Source of the DNA: Microcaldota archaeon
GTDB lineage: Archaea > Micrarchaeota > Micrarchaeia > Anstonellales > Bilamarchaeaceae
Assembly (NCBI GenBank): GCA_016932815.1
Contig: JAFGCC010000007.1
Coordinates: forward strand, 1 to 59,701
Direction: 5' to 3'
DNA: 59,701 nt
Positions within the stretch are counted from its first letter, which is position 1; each line of letters starts with the position of its first letter. Under the pieces are notes generated by a model. That model worked only from the letters and a program-made list of their open reading frames with translations. It did no database searches and was not told where the DNA came from. Shown piece after piece: positions 17,876 to 26,600 of this stretch. The position numbers and the translations under genes were made by a program.

Positions 17876-17985
17876 AATGCCCAAACGGGGCTTTTTTTAG
17901 CCCAAAACGCTCTGACGGGGCACCGACGATAGGTTTATTAACCTTCTCTTCCTTCATAGGATTACAGCACATTCGAGGTGTGAAA

Positions 17986-18201
17986 ATGGGAAAGAAGATT
18001 GGAAATGAAAAGATTGACAGGCAGGATGGATATCTTTACTTCGTCGGGAAGGACGGATATGTTTGGAGGGTGCCCATGAAGCACAACAAGAGGGGCACCA
18101 AGAAGAGGGTCGGCAGCGAGAAGGTAGCGAAGGAGAAAGGATTCCTTTACTATGTCGGCTCCGACGGCGCGGTCTACAAGGCAAAAATGAAGAACGCCTG
18201 A
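17986..18201 (+). CDS. Small internally duplicated basic protein
   Basis: A 71-residue, strongly basic protein. ATG 17986 is preferred over GTG 17980 because GAGGTG lies ~8 bases before it. It has two copies of one unit: QDGYLYFVGKDGYVWRVPMK (about residues 14-33) and KGFLYYVGSDGAVYKAKMK (about 49-67), each preceded by a Gly-x-Glu-Lys segment. Such short beta-hairpin repeats could form a small two-lobed barrel. No function was recognised. It is a separate gene between RFC-L and S6e. Confidence 0.8.
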   Translation: MGKKIGNEKIDRQDGYLYFVGKDGYVWRVPMKHNKRGTKKRVGSEKVAKEKGFLYYVGSDGAVYKAKMKNA

Positions 18202-18308
18202 GTAGCACCCCCTTCTTTTTTATTTTTATCTTTTTATTATTTATACTCCTTCTTGCATTGAAAAATTGAAAGTTCAGTGTATTGGAGACATATATTGAGG
18301 TGAGTTAA

Positions 18309-18707
18309 GTGAAACTCGTAGTATCAGATGCAAAAACAGGCAGGACAGTCCAGGTTGAAGTAGCCGAAGAGAAGCGCGCCCTTATTTCGGGAAAGAAGAT
18401 AGGGGATGAACTCTCCGGGGACGACTTCGGCCTTGCAGGCTACACGCTCAAGCTTACAGGCGGAAGCGACGACAGCGGGTTCCCGATGAAGAGGAACATT
18501 TCCGGGGCAAGGAAGCTATCCTCCCTCGTCTCCACCGGGCCGGGATTCAAGCCCAAGCTCAAGGGGCAGAGGAAGAAGAAGATGTTCCGCGGGGACACCT
18601 ACTCTACCGAGATAACCCAGGTAAACTCCATAGTCGCAAAGCCGGGAGCACAGTCGCTAGACGAACTATTCCCCAAGCAAGAGAAGGCTAAAGAGGAAGG
18701 CAAATAG
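18309..18707 (+). CDS. rps6e: Small-subunit ribosomal protein S6e
   Basis: A 132-residue ribosomal protein from GTG 18309. The sequence KLVVSDAKTGRTVQVEV at the start, then GFPMKRNISGARK and QRKKKMFRGDTYS, is typical of archaeal S6e. It precedes the aIF2-gamma gene by 20 bases, the common archaeal rps6e-eif2g order, so the two are co-expressed translation genes. Confidence 0.96.
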   Translation: MKLVVSDAKTGRTVQVEVAEEKRALISGKKIGDELSGDDFGLAGYTLKLTGGSDDSGFPMKRNISGARKLSSLVSTGPGFKPKLKGQRKKKMFRGDTYSTEITQVNSIVAKPGAQSLDELFPKQEKAKEEGK

Positions 18708-18727
18708 GTGTTCTTCTGCAGGCGGAA

Positions 18728-19903
18728 GTGAATATCGGGCTCCTGGGCCACGTAGACCACGGCAAGACGAGCCTCACGCGCGCCCTGACGGGCAAATGGA
18801 CGGACACGCACAGCGAAGAGCTAAAGCGCGGGATTTCCATAAGGCTCGGCTACGCGGATGCGGATATACGCTACTGCCCAAAATGCAAGGAATACACCGT
18901 TTCCGAAAAATGCGAAAAATGCGGGGGCAAGCCCGAGGTAAAAAGGAGGGTTTCCTTCCTGGATGCCCCGGGGCACGAAACCCTGATGACGACCGTATTG
19001 TCCGCTTCGAGCATAATGGACGGCGCCCTCTTGCTTATTTCGGCAAACGAGGAGTGCCCCCAGCCCCAGACCGCAGAGCACCTTACGGTGCTCAACATAC
19101 TGGGCATAAAGAACATAGTCGTAGTGCAGACCAAGGTGGACCTCGTTTCCAAGGAGCAGGCATTGGAGCATTATAATAAGATAAAGGAGTTCCTCAAGGG
19201 CTCTGTGGCAGAGGGCGCCCCAATAATTCCCGTAGTCGCAAACCACGGGATAAACGTTGGGGAGGTCGCCAGGGCAATAGAAGAGAGCATCCCCACGCCC
19301 AAAAGGGACAAGGATTCCCCCCCGCTTTTGTACATTTCCCGCTCATTTGACGTGAACAAGCCGGGCGTGGAAGTTTCCACGATAAAAGGCGGAGTAGTGG
19401 GAGGCTCGCTCCTTCGCGGAACACTCAAAACCGGGGACAAGATTGAATTCCTCCCGGGAATTGAGCGCGAGGGCAAGGGCCCAAAACCCATTTCAACCGA
19501 AGTAACTTCGCTTATGTGCGAAGGGGGAGCGCTAAAGGAGGCGCACTCTGGGGGGCTAATTGCAGTAGGCACAACCCTGGACCCGAGCCTCACAAAGGGG
19601 GATTCCCTTGCAGGCTGCGCAGTTGGGACCCCGGGCTCGCTGCCCCCGGTTCTAGGGGAACTCGAAATCTCCTATTCACCCATAGAGCGCACCGAATTCG
19701 ACAACCCGCCCCCGAAAGTGGGCGAGCCCATAGTAGTGAGCGTGCAGACTTCCACTACCGTCGGAGTCGTCTCGGCCTACAAGAAGGGAACCGTCAGGAT
19801 AAAGCTCAAGAAGCAGGTGTGCGTAGGCAAGGATTCCACTGTGGCCCTAAGCCGCAGGGTTGGCCAGCGCTGGAGGCTCTGCGGCTGGGGAAAGACGCGC
19901 TAG
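18728..19903 (+). CDS. eif2g: Translation initiation factor aIF2 subunit gamma
   Basis: A 391-residue GTPase that carries initiator Met-tRNA to the small ribosomal subunit. The start is GTG 18728 after a GGCGG signal. G1 is GHVDHGKTS at residues 7-15, G3 is DAPGH, and G4 is TKVD (usually NKxD). A zinc knuckle CPKC-x8-CEKC lies between G1 and G3, as is typical. Domains II and III follow. The Thr for Asn in G4 is a small deviation worth noting. Confidence 0.96.
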   Translation: MNIGLLGHVDHGKTSLTRALTGKWTDTHSEELKRGISIRLGYADADIRYCPKCKEYTVSEKCEKCGGKPEVKRRVSFLDAPGHETLMTTVLSASSIMDGALLLISANEECPQPQTAEHLTVLNILGIKNIVVVQTKVDLVSKEQALEHYNKIKEFLKGSVAEGAPIIPVVANHGINVGEVARAIEESIPTPKRDKDSPPLLYISRSFDVNKPGVEVSTIKGGVVGGSLLRGTLKTGDKIEFLPGIEREGKGPKPISTEVTSLMCEGGALKEAHSGGLIAVGTTLDPSLTKGDSLAGCAVGTPGSLPPVLGELEISYSPIERTEFDNPPPKVGEPIVVSVQTSTTVGVVSAYKKGTVRIKLKKQVCVGKDSTVALSRRVGQRWRLCGWGKTR

Positions 19904-19974
19904 TGCACATTTTTCTGCCGAGGCACACGATTTTTAAACCTTTTTCTATTTATTACTGCAACAAGGTGTACTAT

Positions 19975-20316
19975 ATGGATATTCGGAAAATGATTCAGGG
20001 CATGTTCGTCATGACCATGCTGCTTGGATTGGTTGCTGCAGATACCGGTGCAGAACAGATTACCGCTGGCCTTTGTGGGCTATACAACCTGGTCCAGAGC
20101 GTTCTAGCAGTGGTCGTGTTCGTGCTCATCGTTGTCGCCGCAGTAGTTTATGCGGGCGGCCAGATCATGGGAGCTGAAACGAGGGCGAGGGCCTCCGTTT
20201 GGGCAACCTCAATGATCGTCGGCGCACTAATCGGCGTCCTTATCTACATTATCCTCCCGATTGTTCTCGGGGCGATGATGCCGGAAGGAACCGATTTGAC
20301 CGTGTGCACTTCCTGA
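19975..20316 (+). CDS. VirB2/TrbC-like pilin (signal peptide plus two helices)
   Basis: A 113-residue protein from ATG 19975 with a GGTG signal 9 bases before and a strong TATA (TTTTTAAAC) at about 19931. Architecture: a cleavable signal peptide (to about residue 22), then two long hydrophobic helices (about 38-62 and 75-100) joined by a short polar loop with GAETRARA. This is the layout of VirB2/TrbC pilins of type IV secretion and of the archaeal CedA1/TedC pilins. The assignment rests on architecture and the YAGGQ...GAE...RA pattern, not on a search. It directly precedes the prepilin operon at 20418. Confidence 0.65.
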   Translation: MDIRKMIQGMFVMTMLLGLVAADTGAEQITAGLCGLYNLVQSVLAVVVFVLIVVAAVVYAGGQIMGAETRARASVWATSMIVGALIGVLIYIILPIVLGAMMPEGTDLTVCTS

Positions 20317-20417
20317 AGGGCCTAAAACCCTTCTTTTTCCTTTTTATCTTTTTTCTCTTTGAACTCCTCCTCGTTTTGGATTAGGCTTTTAAATTTGGGC
20401 AGGCACTCTTTATCCGG

Positions 20418-21047
20418 ATGAAAGGCTACGTTTCCTTCCTGCTGGTGCTCTCAATAGTCCTGTGCATCTTCGCATTCCTAGAGCCCTTGCCCAGCCTCCA
20501 TGCCGCCTCAGGGTCCCGCGCAATAGAAGCAGAGCGGGCCAATTCGGTTTCCATGAACGCAAAGGAGGCGCTCGCACTCTCCACATCGTACTGGATGCAC
20601 GCTTCCGCCTCTGCCTACGATTTGCTCCCGGAAGGCTCCCAGAGCCCCGCAGGGCGCGAACTGGCGGTAAAAACCGGCATATTGGGCGGATGGGCGCTTC
20701 TATCCTCCCACAACTTCTCCGATGATTTTGAAGTGGAATTCTGGTGCGGGCAGGTTTCTTCGGACACAAAAGAGGGGCTCTCCGCCCAAATGCTAGAAGA
20801 GGGCAGGGTGCTCCCCTGCGAAACTTGCGCCCCCCTCCCAAGCCCTTCATGCGCAGATTACATATATTTTGAGCAGCAATCCCCCCACGGGGCGGGAACA
20901 ACGGACAGGGTGCAGTTAAAGGGGGGAGCTTCCGCGCTTGCGGGTGCGGGCTTTGGGACTTTCGGGGCAGTGGGCGCCTCCATATATTCAAGGAAGTTCA
21001 ACATATCCAATGTAGTGTATTTCCCCACCACGGAGTGGATTGGATGA
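20418..21047 (+). CDS. Type IV prepilin-like protein, first gene of pilin operon
   Basis: A 209-residue protein with an N-terminal KGYVSF followed by a ~20-residue hydrophobic helix, then a mostly extracellular domain with CETC and CAPL...SPSC Cys residues. The short basic N-terminus before Gly and a hydrophobic stalk suggest a type IV pilin-like subunit, although no Glu is seen at position +5. ATG 20418 is about 25 bases after a TATA (TTTTAAATT), so leaderless. Its stop overlaps the next start (ATGA). Confidence 0.7.
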   Translation: MKGYVSFLLVLSIVLCIFAFLEPLPSLHAASGSRAIEAERANSVSMNAKEALALSTSYWMHASASAYDLLPEGSQSPAGRELAVKTGILGGWALLSSHNFSDDFEVEFWCGQVSSDTKEGLSAQMLEEGRVLPCETCAPLPSPSCADYIYFEQQSPHGAGTTDRVQLKGGASALAGAGFGTFGAVGASIYSRKFNISNVVYFPTTEWIG

Positions 21048-21358
21048 GGGGGCAGGCCGCAATAGAGGAGCTTTTGTCCCTTGCAATCTACATCGCCCTC
21101 ATTTCGCTTTTGCTCTCGGCGGTCCTCTCCCTCAAGTCCCAAGGAGAAGACTGGGCGGATTCTCTCTCGCTCAACGCAAAGGCATCCTCTGCCGCCCGCG
21201 CATACGATTCATTCTCCAATTCCGCAATCCCCAACCCGGATTCGATTGAAGGCGGGGGGAGGGGCTACATAGAAGTGTCTATTGAAGATGGAGGGGAAAC
21301 CTCCGCAGCAGCGGTCCTAGGCGGGATAGCCGAATACGCAGAAGGTGAGCCCGTATGA
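21044..21358 (+). CDS. Class III type IV prepilin
   Basis: A 104-residue protein with the archaeal class III prepilin signal MRGQAAIEELLSL: cleavage after Gly3, Gln at +1, Glu at +5. A hydrophobic stalk helix to about residue 30 and a small C-terminal domain follow. The ATG at 21044 overlaps the preceding stop, which decides the start against an upstream GTG at 21035. The stop overlaps the next start, so the genes are translationally coupled. Confidence 0.82.
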   Translation: MRGQAAIEELLSLAIYIALISLLLSAVLSLKSQGEDWADSLSLNAKASSAARAYDSFSNSAIPNPDSIEGGGRGYIEVSIEDGGETSAAAVLGGIAEYAEGEPV

Positions 21359-21759
21359 AAAAAGGATTCATCTCATTTGATTTGCTCTTTTGCGCCCTTC
21401 CCCTCCTAATAATGATATCTCTCCTCCTAAACCAGGTTTCGCTAATAAACGAGGCGGCGCAGCTCCAGGGGGAATCAGTACAGGAATACTCAAAGCTCCT
21501 CTCCATTGCCGACTACGCACTCAAGCAGGGGGGAGCGCTAAAGGAGGACCAGCAGGGAGGGCAATTCAGCGGGAGCGCCCTATACCGCCCGAGTGTGATA
21601 GACGATTATGAGCTCTCCCAAATCCCAAGTGAAGAAATCCGGAGCTGGATGGGATTTGAGTCCCTGCACATAGGCTGGGACAAGGGGGAAGGGACCTGCG
21701 TGTACAGGATTGCCCTAAGAGGGGATGAGGTGAAAAAGCTCTATGTGTGCGGGAAATAG
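21355..21759 (+). CDS. Type IV prepilin-like protein (KKG-FISFD)
   Basis: A 134-residue protein starting MKKGFISFDLLF. It looks like a prepilin with cleavage after Gly4, Phe at +1 and an acidic residue (Asp) at +5, much like bacterial type IV prepilins. The hydrophobic stalk runs to about residue 28, then a globular domain with two Cys near the end (GTCVYR, YVCGK). The start overlaps the previous stop (ATGA). Confidence 0.75.
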   Translation: MKKGFISFDLLFCALPLLIMISLLLNQVSLINEAAQLQGESVQEYSKLLSIADYALKQGGALKEDQQGGQFSGSALYRPSVIDDYELSQIPSEEIRSWMGFESLHIGWDKGEGTCVYRIALRGDEVKKLYVCGK

Positions 21760-21786
21760 GAAAGAAATAACCGGAGGCGCAAACGC

Positions 21787-22161
21787 ATGAAGACAATAGA
21801 GGCATTAATCTGCGCATTCGTGCTCATCTCGTTTGCCCCCCTTGCATTGCTGGAAGCCCCAGCCCCCCAGACGCAGCTCCAGCAATACCAGCTTGCAGAG
21901 GACGTGTGGAGGATTGCTTACCTAAAAGGGTGCTTTGCCCAGGATGCCCCCGCTCCCACCCCCACCCTCGCCAAGGACCCAATGGAAGCCTGCCTAAATA
22001 ACGTAATATATGAAATAGAAGAAGAAACCGGGCTCAAAATAGAATTCGAGAACCTGGATGCAGCGGGAAGCGAACTCCCAAAAGAAGGCTCGGCAAGAAT
22101 CCAAAAAACAATCCTCGTAAACGGCATCCCCGAAGTCGTTTTCCTCAAAGTGGGCGGATAG
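21787..22161 (+). CDS. Minor pilin-like protein, last gene of pilin operon
   Basis: A 124-residue protein with an N-terminal MKTIEALI, a hydrophobic helix to about residue 22, and a small extracellular domain with Cys in LKGCFA and EACLNN. It has no Gly cleavage site, so it may be a non-processed minor subunit or assembly factor. It lies 27 bases after the preceding prepilin on the same strand and was grouped with the pilin operon on position and shape only. Confidence 0.65.
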   Translation: MKTIEALICAFVLISFAPLALLEAPAPQTQLQQYQLAEDVWRIAYLKGCFAQDAPAPTPTLAKDPMEACLNNVIYEIEEETGLKIEFENLDAAGSELPKEGSARIQKTILVNGIPEVVFLKVGG

Positions 22162-22264
22162 AAGGGGTTGCCAAAACCCAAAGGGCTATTACGCAGGGAA
22201 TCTTTAAAGGAATGCCGATTGGGCAACTGCAAACCAATTATAATACTTCCCCCCATAGGCAAAT

Positions 22265-23575
22265 ATGGCACAAAACCTCAAAGCGCCAGCAAAGAGGGAT
22301 TCTATGACCAGCAACACTCCACGCCCCCAGAAATTCCCGGCAGGGCCTTCAATGGCCAACAACTGCAGAGCAGGAGAAAGAATCGCCCCATCCAAGATTG
22401 TGGATTTGGTAAGCTATGCAATAAGGGACATAGTAGCTGCCGCGGAAGAGGAAGTGAAAAAAGGCAAACAGATAGACTGGCTCAACATAGGAGACCCAAG
22501 TGCCTACGATTTTGCACCCCCAAGAAGGATTCTGGAAGCCGCCGCAGAAGCGCTCCTTAGCGGGAAATACACTGGGTATGCGCCTTCTGGAGGAGACCCG
22601 GAACTAAGGAGGGTCATTGCGGGAGTCGAAGGGTGCGGCAACAATGAAGTCTTCGTCACCTCCGGGCTCTCAGAAGGAATAGATATGGCGCTAAGAATCC
22701 TGCTGGATGCGGGGGACTCAGTCTTGTTCCCCAACCCGACCTACCCCCTCTATGCGACAAAAGCGGACGTTTTCGGCGCAGAATCAATCTATTATGAGTG
22801 CGACGAAAAATGGCTCCCCGACATAGACCGCCTAAGGGAGAGCATAAAGGCCAGCACCAAGGCAATCGTGGTGATAAACCCCAACAACCCCACAGGAGCA
22901 GTCTACCCTTATAGCGTGCTAAAGGAGATTGCCGACCTTGCCGCAGAGTTCAACCTTGCAATAATCGCAGACGAGGTCTACGACCACGTGCTCTTTGAGG
23001 GCGTGGAGATGCACAAGCTAAAGGACATCGCAAAGGACGTTCCCGTATTCTCGGGCAACAGCCTCTCAAAGAACTTCCTATACCCCGGAGCAAGGGTTGG
23101 GTACATGGCAATCCACAACGACGATGGCAGGGGGTTCCTGAATGCGTTCATGAAAATGTGCAACCAGCGCCTCTCAATCAACTGGGAACTCCAGAGGGGT
23201 GCTATTGCCGCATACAATGGGGATTACACTTTCCTAAAGCCCTCAATTGAGAAGCTCCAGAGGAGGAGCGACATACTCTGCGGCAAAATAGCCGAAATCC
23301 CCGGCCTCTCGGTCGTTGCCCCCAAGGGAGCATTATACACCTTCGTAAAGGTGGACGGGTACGAGTCAGATGGGAAGCACGACAACCGCCCGGACTGGAA
23401 TTTCACCTACGACCTGCTAAGGACAGAGGGCGTGCTGGTAGTTCCGGGCTCCGCGTTCTACAAGAACCACCCGGAAGAAATCTACTTCCGCACCACCCTG
23501 CTCCCGGATGAAATGACGATGGACAGGGTAGTGGGAAAGCTAGAGAAGTTCATGAAGGCACGGCACCAAGGCTAA
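22265..23575 (+). CDS. PLP-dependent aminotransferase, class I/II (AlaT-like)
   Basis: A 436-residue fold-type I aminotransferase. The PLP Schiff-base Lys is in SGNSLSKNFL, the cofactor Asn in NPNNPTG, the Asp in IIADEVYDH, and the substrate carboxylate-binding Arg in FRTTLLP. Overall pattern and length point to an alanine/aspartate-type transaminase acting with 2-oxoglutarate or pyruvate; the substrate cannot be fixed. ATG 22265 is ~25 bases after TATA-like TTATAATAC (leaderless). The first ~35 residues are a low-complexity extension, and ATG at 22304 is a possible alternative. Confidence 0.9.
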   Translation: MAQNLKAPAKRDSMTSNTPRPQKFPAGPSMANNCRAGERIAPSKIVDLVSYAIRDIVAAAEEEVKKGKQIDWLNIGDPSAYDFAPPRRILEAAAEALLSGKYTGYAPSGGDPELRRVIAGVEGCGNNEVFVTSGLSEGIDMALRILLDAGDSVLFPNPTYPLYATKADVFGAESIYYECDEKWLPDIDRLRESIKASTKAIVVINPNNPTGAVYPYSVLKEIADLAAEFNLAIIADEVYDHVLFEGVEMHKLKDIAKDVPVFSGNSLSKNFLYPGARVGYMAIHNDDGRGFLNAFMKMCNQRLSINWELQRGAIAAYNGDYTFLKPSIEKLQRRSDILCGKIAEIPGLSVVAPKGALYTFVKVDGYESDGKHDNRPDWNFTYDLLRTEGVLVVPGSAFYKNHPEEIYFRTTLLPDEMTMDRVVGKLEKFMKARHQG

Positions 23576-23590
23576 TCCGGCAGGGCAGGA

Positions 23591-23640
23591 AGCTAGGGAG
23601 ATTCATGAAGCCTGGGCATCAGGGCTGGATTGGGCAATAG
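23591..23640 (+). repeat. Degenerate duplicate of the aminotransferase 3' end
   Basis: AGCTAGGGAGATTCATGAAG at 23591-23610 mirrors AGCTAGAGAAGTTCATGAAG at 23538-23557, 53 bases upstream inside the last codons of the aminotransferase. The resemblance continues through the GGCATCAGGGCTGG stretch. It is an imperfect tandem duplication of the gene's tail, now non-coding. Confidence 0.5.
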
Positions 23641-23682
23641 GCATAAAGGTTGATTAATAAACTTTTTTGCGGTATTCCCCCC

Positions 23683-26600
23683 ATGCAGGAGGGCCAGAAG
23701 GAAAAATCATCCGAAGGAACCTTGCTTGCCGAGCAGAAAGTCCGCGCATACCTGAACATCGCGCAGAAAGACGAGAACCTCTGGTCGGCATTCCTGGTTT
23801 TCCTGGGAGCCCTTTCATTATTGGGCGCAATCCCCTTCTACCCGATAGCAATAGCATTCGTGCTCGCACTAGCCTGCGGCGCAGTAGCATACAAAAGCCC
23901 GCCCCTGGGGGTGGCACTTGGATTCATACTAATACTCCCGGCCCTCTCATACCAGTCCGCGATTTTCGGCTGGGTAGGGCTCATGATACTGGCCCTGATA
24001 TTCTTTGAGGTATTTGAGCACTGGGGAGAAATAGCCCTCCTCGAAGTGCTGGTCCTCCTTCCCTTTGCGGTATTCCCCTTCTCCCTATTGGGAGGATTAA
24101 TCTACTTCGGCATGGTTTGGGGGAGCTTCCATTTCGGCTCGGCAAAGAGCATGATAATATCGACTGCCTCGGTATTCATGGTTTTGCTCCTAAGCTCCAT
24201 CTGGCTGGTTCCCAATTCGGCTTTCTTTGGGATAAACACCGCTGCCTATTCCGCCCTCCCCGCAATACAGCTAACCAAGCCCGCCCTCCCCCTAATTTCT
24301 GTAATCCCCGGGATAATCCCCGCCCTAACCAACCTCGCAAACCTGCAGGCCGTAAGCCAGGCCTGGGCGGCAATGGGCCACATAGGCTCAAACATGATAA
24401 CCCTCATCATAGCAGATGGGGCGATAGCCCAGATTGCAGTATGGGCTGCAGTCCTCTTCTTTGCGGGGTGGTTCCCGGGAAAGAGCAGGAACCGCTGGAG
24501 GCAGACAATTGCCGCACTCCCCATCCTCTTAGTCCCCGCAGCATATTTCATAATTTGCGCAATCTACCATTACCCGTTCTACCCGGCGATGTTCCTGTAT
24601 GCGGGGCTGTCCGTGGGCGCAGTCGCCCTAATAGACCTTGCGGGAGTGACTTTTTCAAGGGAGCGCAAGATTGAGCGCGGCAAGAAAACAAAGAAGTTCG
24701 GGAAGTTCGGCTTCGGGGACGCAGCCGATTCCGGGGAAACCCTAGATAGCGTCGGAGGATATGAAGACGTTAAAAAGGAATTGCGAGATTCCATACTCCT
24801 TCCCTTGCAGAGCAAGGACCTCGCCTTTGCCTACAACCTCAAAGTCCCAAGCGGAATCCTCCTCTTTGGCCCGCCCGGAACGGGAAAAACCCTCCTAATG
24901 CGCGCCCTTGCAAACGACATGGACTATAGCTTCTATCCGGTAAAAACCCCCGAAATCCTAAGCCAATGGTATGGGGAATCGCTCCCATATTCCGAAAAGA
25001 TGCTCGTAAAGGGTGAGGATGGGAGAGTGCGCCTCAGGGAAATTGGGGAAGTTGTCGAAAAGCGCCTCAGTGTTGAGGTGCTTGCATTCGACAAAAGCGG
25101 AATGGCGCGATTCTCAAAGGTAACAGGCCACATAAAGCACAAGTCCACCTCCCCGATATATGAAGTGAAAACGCGCACCGGAAGGAGGATAAAAGTTACC
25201 GCATACCATTCGCTCTTTTCATTTGACGGCTCAAAGATAAGCGAGGTGAAAACTTCCGAACTGGTTCCAAAATCATCCTACATTGCAATTCCCTCGTCTA
25301 TCCCATTTTCCGAAAATCCCATAATTGAGATGGACCTGCTCTCCCACCTCAAGGAGGACGATTATGGGCTTTCAGTTTCCGGGGTTTCCGCATATGCCCT
25401 CGAAGCGATAGGGCGCCTTGGGGAAGAAAAAGCAATGGAAATCCTGGGGTACAATTCCAGGAGTTACATGAAACAGGCGCTCAAAGCGGGCAGGGCAATA
25501 AAGGTGCGCAGGTTCCTTGCCCTAATGGATGCCGCACACATAACTGCTGATTCATCAAAAATAAGTGTAATCGCAAAAAGGAAGCGCTTCCCGGCACTAA
25601 TTGATGTGGATGAAGATTTCTCTACGTTCCTTGGGCTCTGGGTCGCAGAAGGCTCATACAACCGCAAGGATACGGTACGCATAAGCGTTTCCAGGAAAGA
25701 AGAGAAGAAAGCCGCAGCCCTATGCAGGAAGCTCTTTGGGCACGCAACGATATACCGCAAGAAAAATTCAAACGCCTCGGATATATACATGGGTTCAAAG
25801 CCCCTTTATGTTCTCATGCACGACATTCTGGGCATACATGATGGCGCCCACGAAAAGTCCGTGCCGGACATCGCCTTCTCTTTGGGAAAGAAGAACATGG
25901 GTGCGTTCCTGCGCGGCTATTTTAGCGGGGATGGCACAATCTACTCCAACCAGCATGGCACCGCAATAGTGGAAGCCTCCACTGCGAGCAGGAACCTTGC
26001 GGATGCAACGCTTTACCTCCTGCTGCACTTTGGAATAGTGGGAACGGTTTACCCTAAAAAAGAATGGACGGGAACGCCCTCCTGGAGGGTTTCTTTCAAT
26101 GGAGTGGAGAACCTGCGTAAATTCTCGGAAATTTCCTTCCTGGATTCCCGGCGGGCTGCGAAGCTCACTTCTGCCATGGAATCCGCATCCTGGCACAGGA
26201 GCCCGCAGGTGCCCATCATAGGGGAGCTTCGGGGCATAGTGGCGCAGAAGTTTCCCAAGTGGTCGGCATCCTCAACAATAGGCACGGATGCCCTTATGGG
26301 CGTGGCTTTTGAAGAAGAGCCGGAATTCCTAGTGCCAATGCGCAATGGCATTTACTTAGATAGGGTGGAATCGGTAAAGAGAGTGGAAGACGAGGAATAC
26401 GTGTATGACGTTTCGGTAGAGGGCCTGGAGAATTTCACCGCGGGCTTTGGGGGGATTTTCGCCCACAACAGCGAGAAGAATGTAGTCGAAGTCTTCAACC
26501 GCGCAAGGGACACGGCCCCCGCAATACTCTTCTTTGATGAAATAGACGCAATCGGAAAAAGGAGGGCGCTAGCCGGAAACGACAGCGTAACCCCCAGGGT

